Shown piece by piece: positions 14,457 to 14,761 of a stretch of DNA of 14,761 nucleotides; within the stretch, counting starts at the first letter, position 1; every line of letters begins with the position of its first letter. The notes under the pieces were generated by a model. That model made no database searches. It was not told the origin of the DNA and was given only the letters and a program-made list of their open reading frames with translations. Origin of the DNA: Ktedonobacter racemifer (GTDB taxonomy: Bacteria; Chloroflexota; DTOL01; JACQYG01); NCBI GenBank assembly GCA_020723545.1, contig DYIS01000030.1, positions 1-14,761 on the forward strand, written 5' to 3'. A program made the position numbers and the translations under genes.

Positions 14457-14475
14457 CCAGGCCGTGCGCCAGGCC
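14457..14475. repeat. Direct repeat CCAGGCC, 12-bp spacing, between divergent promoters
   Basis: CCAGGCC occurs at 14457-14463 and 14469-14475, just upstream of the -35 zone of the sigma-factor promoter. It could be a regulator site. Two short GC-rich copies could also arise by chance. Confidence 0.3.
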
Positions 14476-14477
14476 AG

Positions 14478-14506
14478 TATCTTTTGTTGAGCTGTTTCGT
14501 TATAAT
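14478..14506 (+). promoter_or_regulatory. Candidate promoter of the ECF-type sigma gene
   Basis: A perfect TATAAT at 14501-14506 is preceded at 17 bp by a poor -35 (TATCTT, 14478-14483). A start near 14513 gives a leader of about 75 nt to the GTG. The poor -35 suggests a need for an activator or weak expression. Confidence 0.5.
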
Positions 14507-14588
14507 AGCGCACGAGAAGACGACTTGCGAGATCTATGCCCGCCGACTTGCCTGGTTGTCTTGAACGAAGGAGCAAAGGAGTCTTCCC

Positions 14589-14761
14589 GTGACCGATGAG
14601 GCGCTTCTGGTCGACCGGCTCAAGGCAAACGATGCTCATGCATGGGCGCAGATCTATGACCGTCACTACCAGCAGATCTATAATTACCTATACTACCAAC
14701 TGAGTCTGTATTCCAGGGTTGGTGGAATCCTATTGCTCGCCGAGCCATTTGCGGGCATTTC
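14589..14761 (+). CDS. ECF-type RNA polymerase sigma factor, N-terminal part (cut by the window edge)
   Basis: The start is GTG with AAAGGAG at 14575-14581, 7 nt upstream. The first 38 residues or so, including DEALLVDRLKANDAHAWAQ and IYDRHYQQIYNYLYYQL, fit sigma region 1.2-2.1 of ECF/SigE-like factors. Family members then continue with a G/D-rich turn and the AEDLTQEVF motif. Here, from about 14703, the frame reads SLYSRVGGILLLAEPFAG, which does not fit, and neither other forward frame restores the motif. The frame stays open to the end. Possibilities are an insertion or recombination in the gene, an assembly join near a contig end, or an unusual protein. The call of the first part is fairly sure; an intact product is doubtful. 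Confidence 0.6.
   Translation, partial: MTDEALLVDRLKANDAHAWAQIYDRHYQQIYNYLYYQLSLYSRVGGILLLAEPFAGI

Noticed and set aside
14406..14666. Minus-strand 86-codon frame in the holA/sigma divergent region
   Set aside because: Overlaps the predicted promoters and the start of the sigma gene; no SD or family features.

Overview
The window is a GC-rich bacterial chromosomal segment. Several features suggest an environmental Chloroflexota-like genome: a SecD with a long Thr/Ser/Pro-rich linker, a DUF2085-type membrane protein, a large membrane-embedded spermidine-synthase-like protein, and TTG starts behind good Shine-Dalgarno (SD) sites. This assignment rests on overall impression, not on a marker gene, and is tentative. 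Both ends of the window cut genes. No tRNA, rRNA, CRISPR array or complete insertion sequence was seen.

Left block, + strand, 2-9019. Two tandem FtsX/MacB-type ABC permeases (the first missing its N-terminus) are followed, with a 4-nt overlap, by their ATPase. The ATPase carries a C-terminal metal-binding-type YHS domain. Next is a PhoB/OmpR-type response regulator overlapping its histidine kinase. After the kinase gene lies a 141-bp gap holding four TTAA cores at exactly 11-bp intervals, ending on a plausible -35. This looks like a tandem-repeat operator for the adjacent regulator. The promoter would drive a small His/Met/Cys-containing membrane protein (DUF2933-like), an 803-residue membrane protein with a spermidine-synthase-like methyltransferase-fold domain, and a DUF2085-like membrane protein. 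A 264-bp gap with a palindrome and a possible gene remnant follows, then a second small membrane protein similar to the first. Together this resembles a two-component-controlled envelope module, possibly metal-linked. The metal link is inference from the YHS domain and the Cys/His/Met-rich small proteins.

Middle block, - strand, 11471-9076. A D-hydantoinase/dihydropyrimidinase gene with all metal ligands is followed by ubiX (flavin prenyltransferase; TTG start fixed by its SD) and, 4 nt later, a gene for a prenylated-flavin chaperone (LpdD)-like protein. No UbiD decarboxylase is present. The block converges on the left operon at 9020-9075.

Right block, - strand, 14269-11560. holA (DNA polymerase III delta) is followed by secD. 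secD has its own consensus promoter (TTGACA, 17 bp, TATAAT), a leader of about 150 nt with two small hairpins, and a strong intrinsic terminator directly after its stop. secF does not follow. The terminator ends only 28 nt before the hydantoinase start, so how that operon is transcribed is an open question.

Right edge, + strand. Divergent from holA is the start of an ECF-type sigma factor gene. Its first 38 or so codons fit sigma region 2, but the sequence then departs from the family before the window ends.
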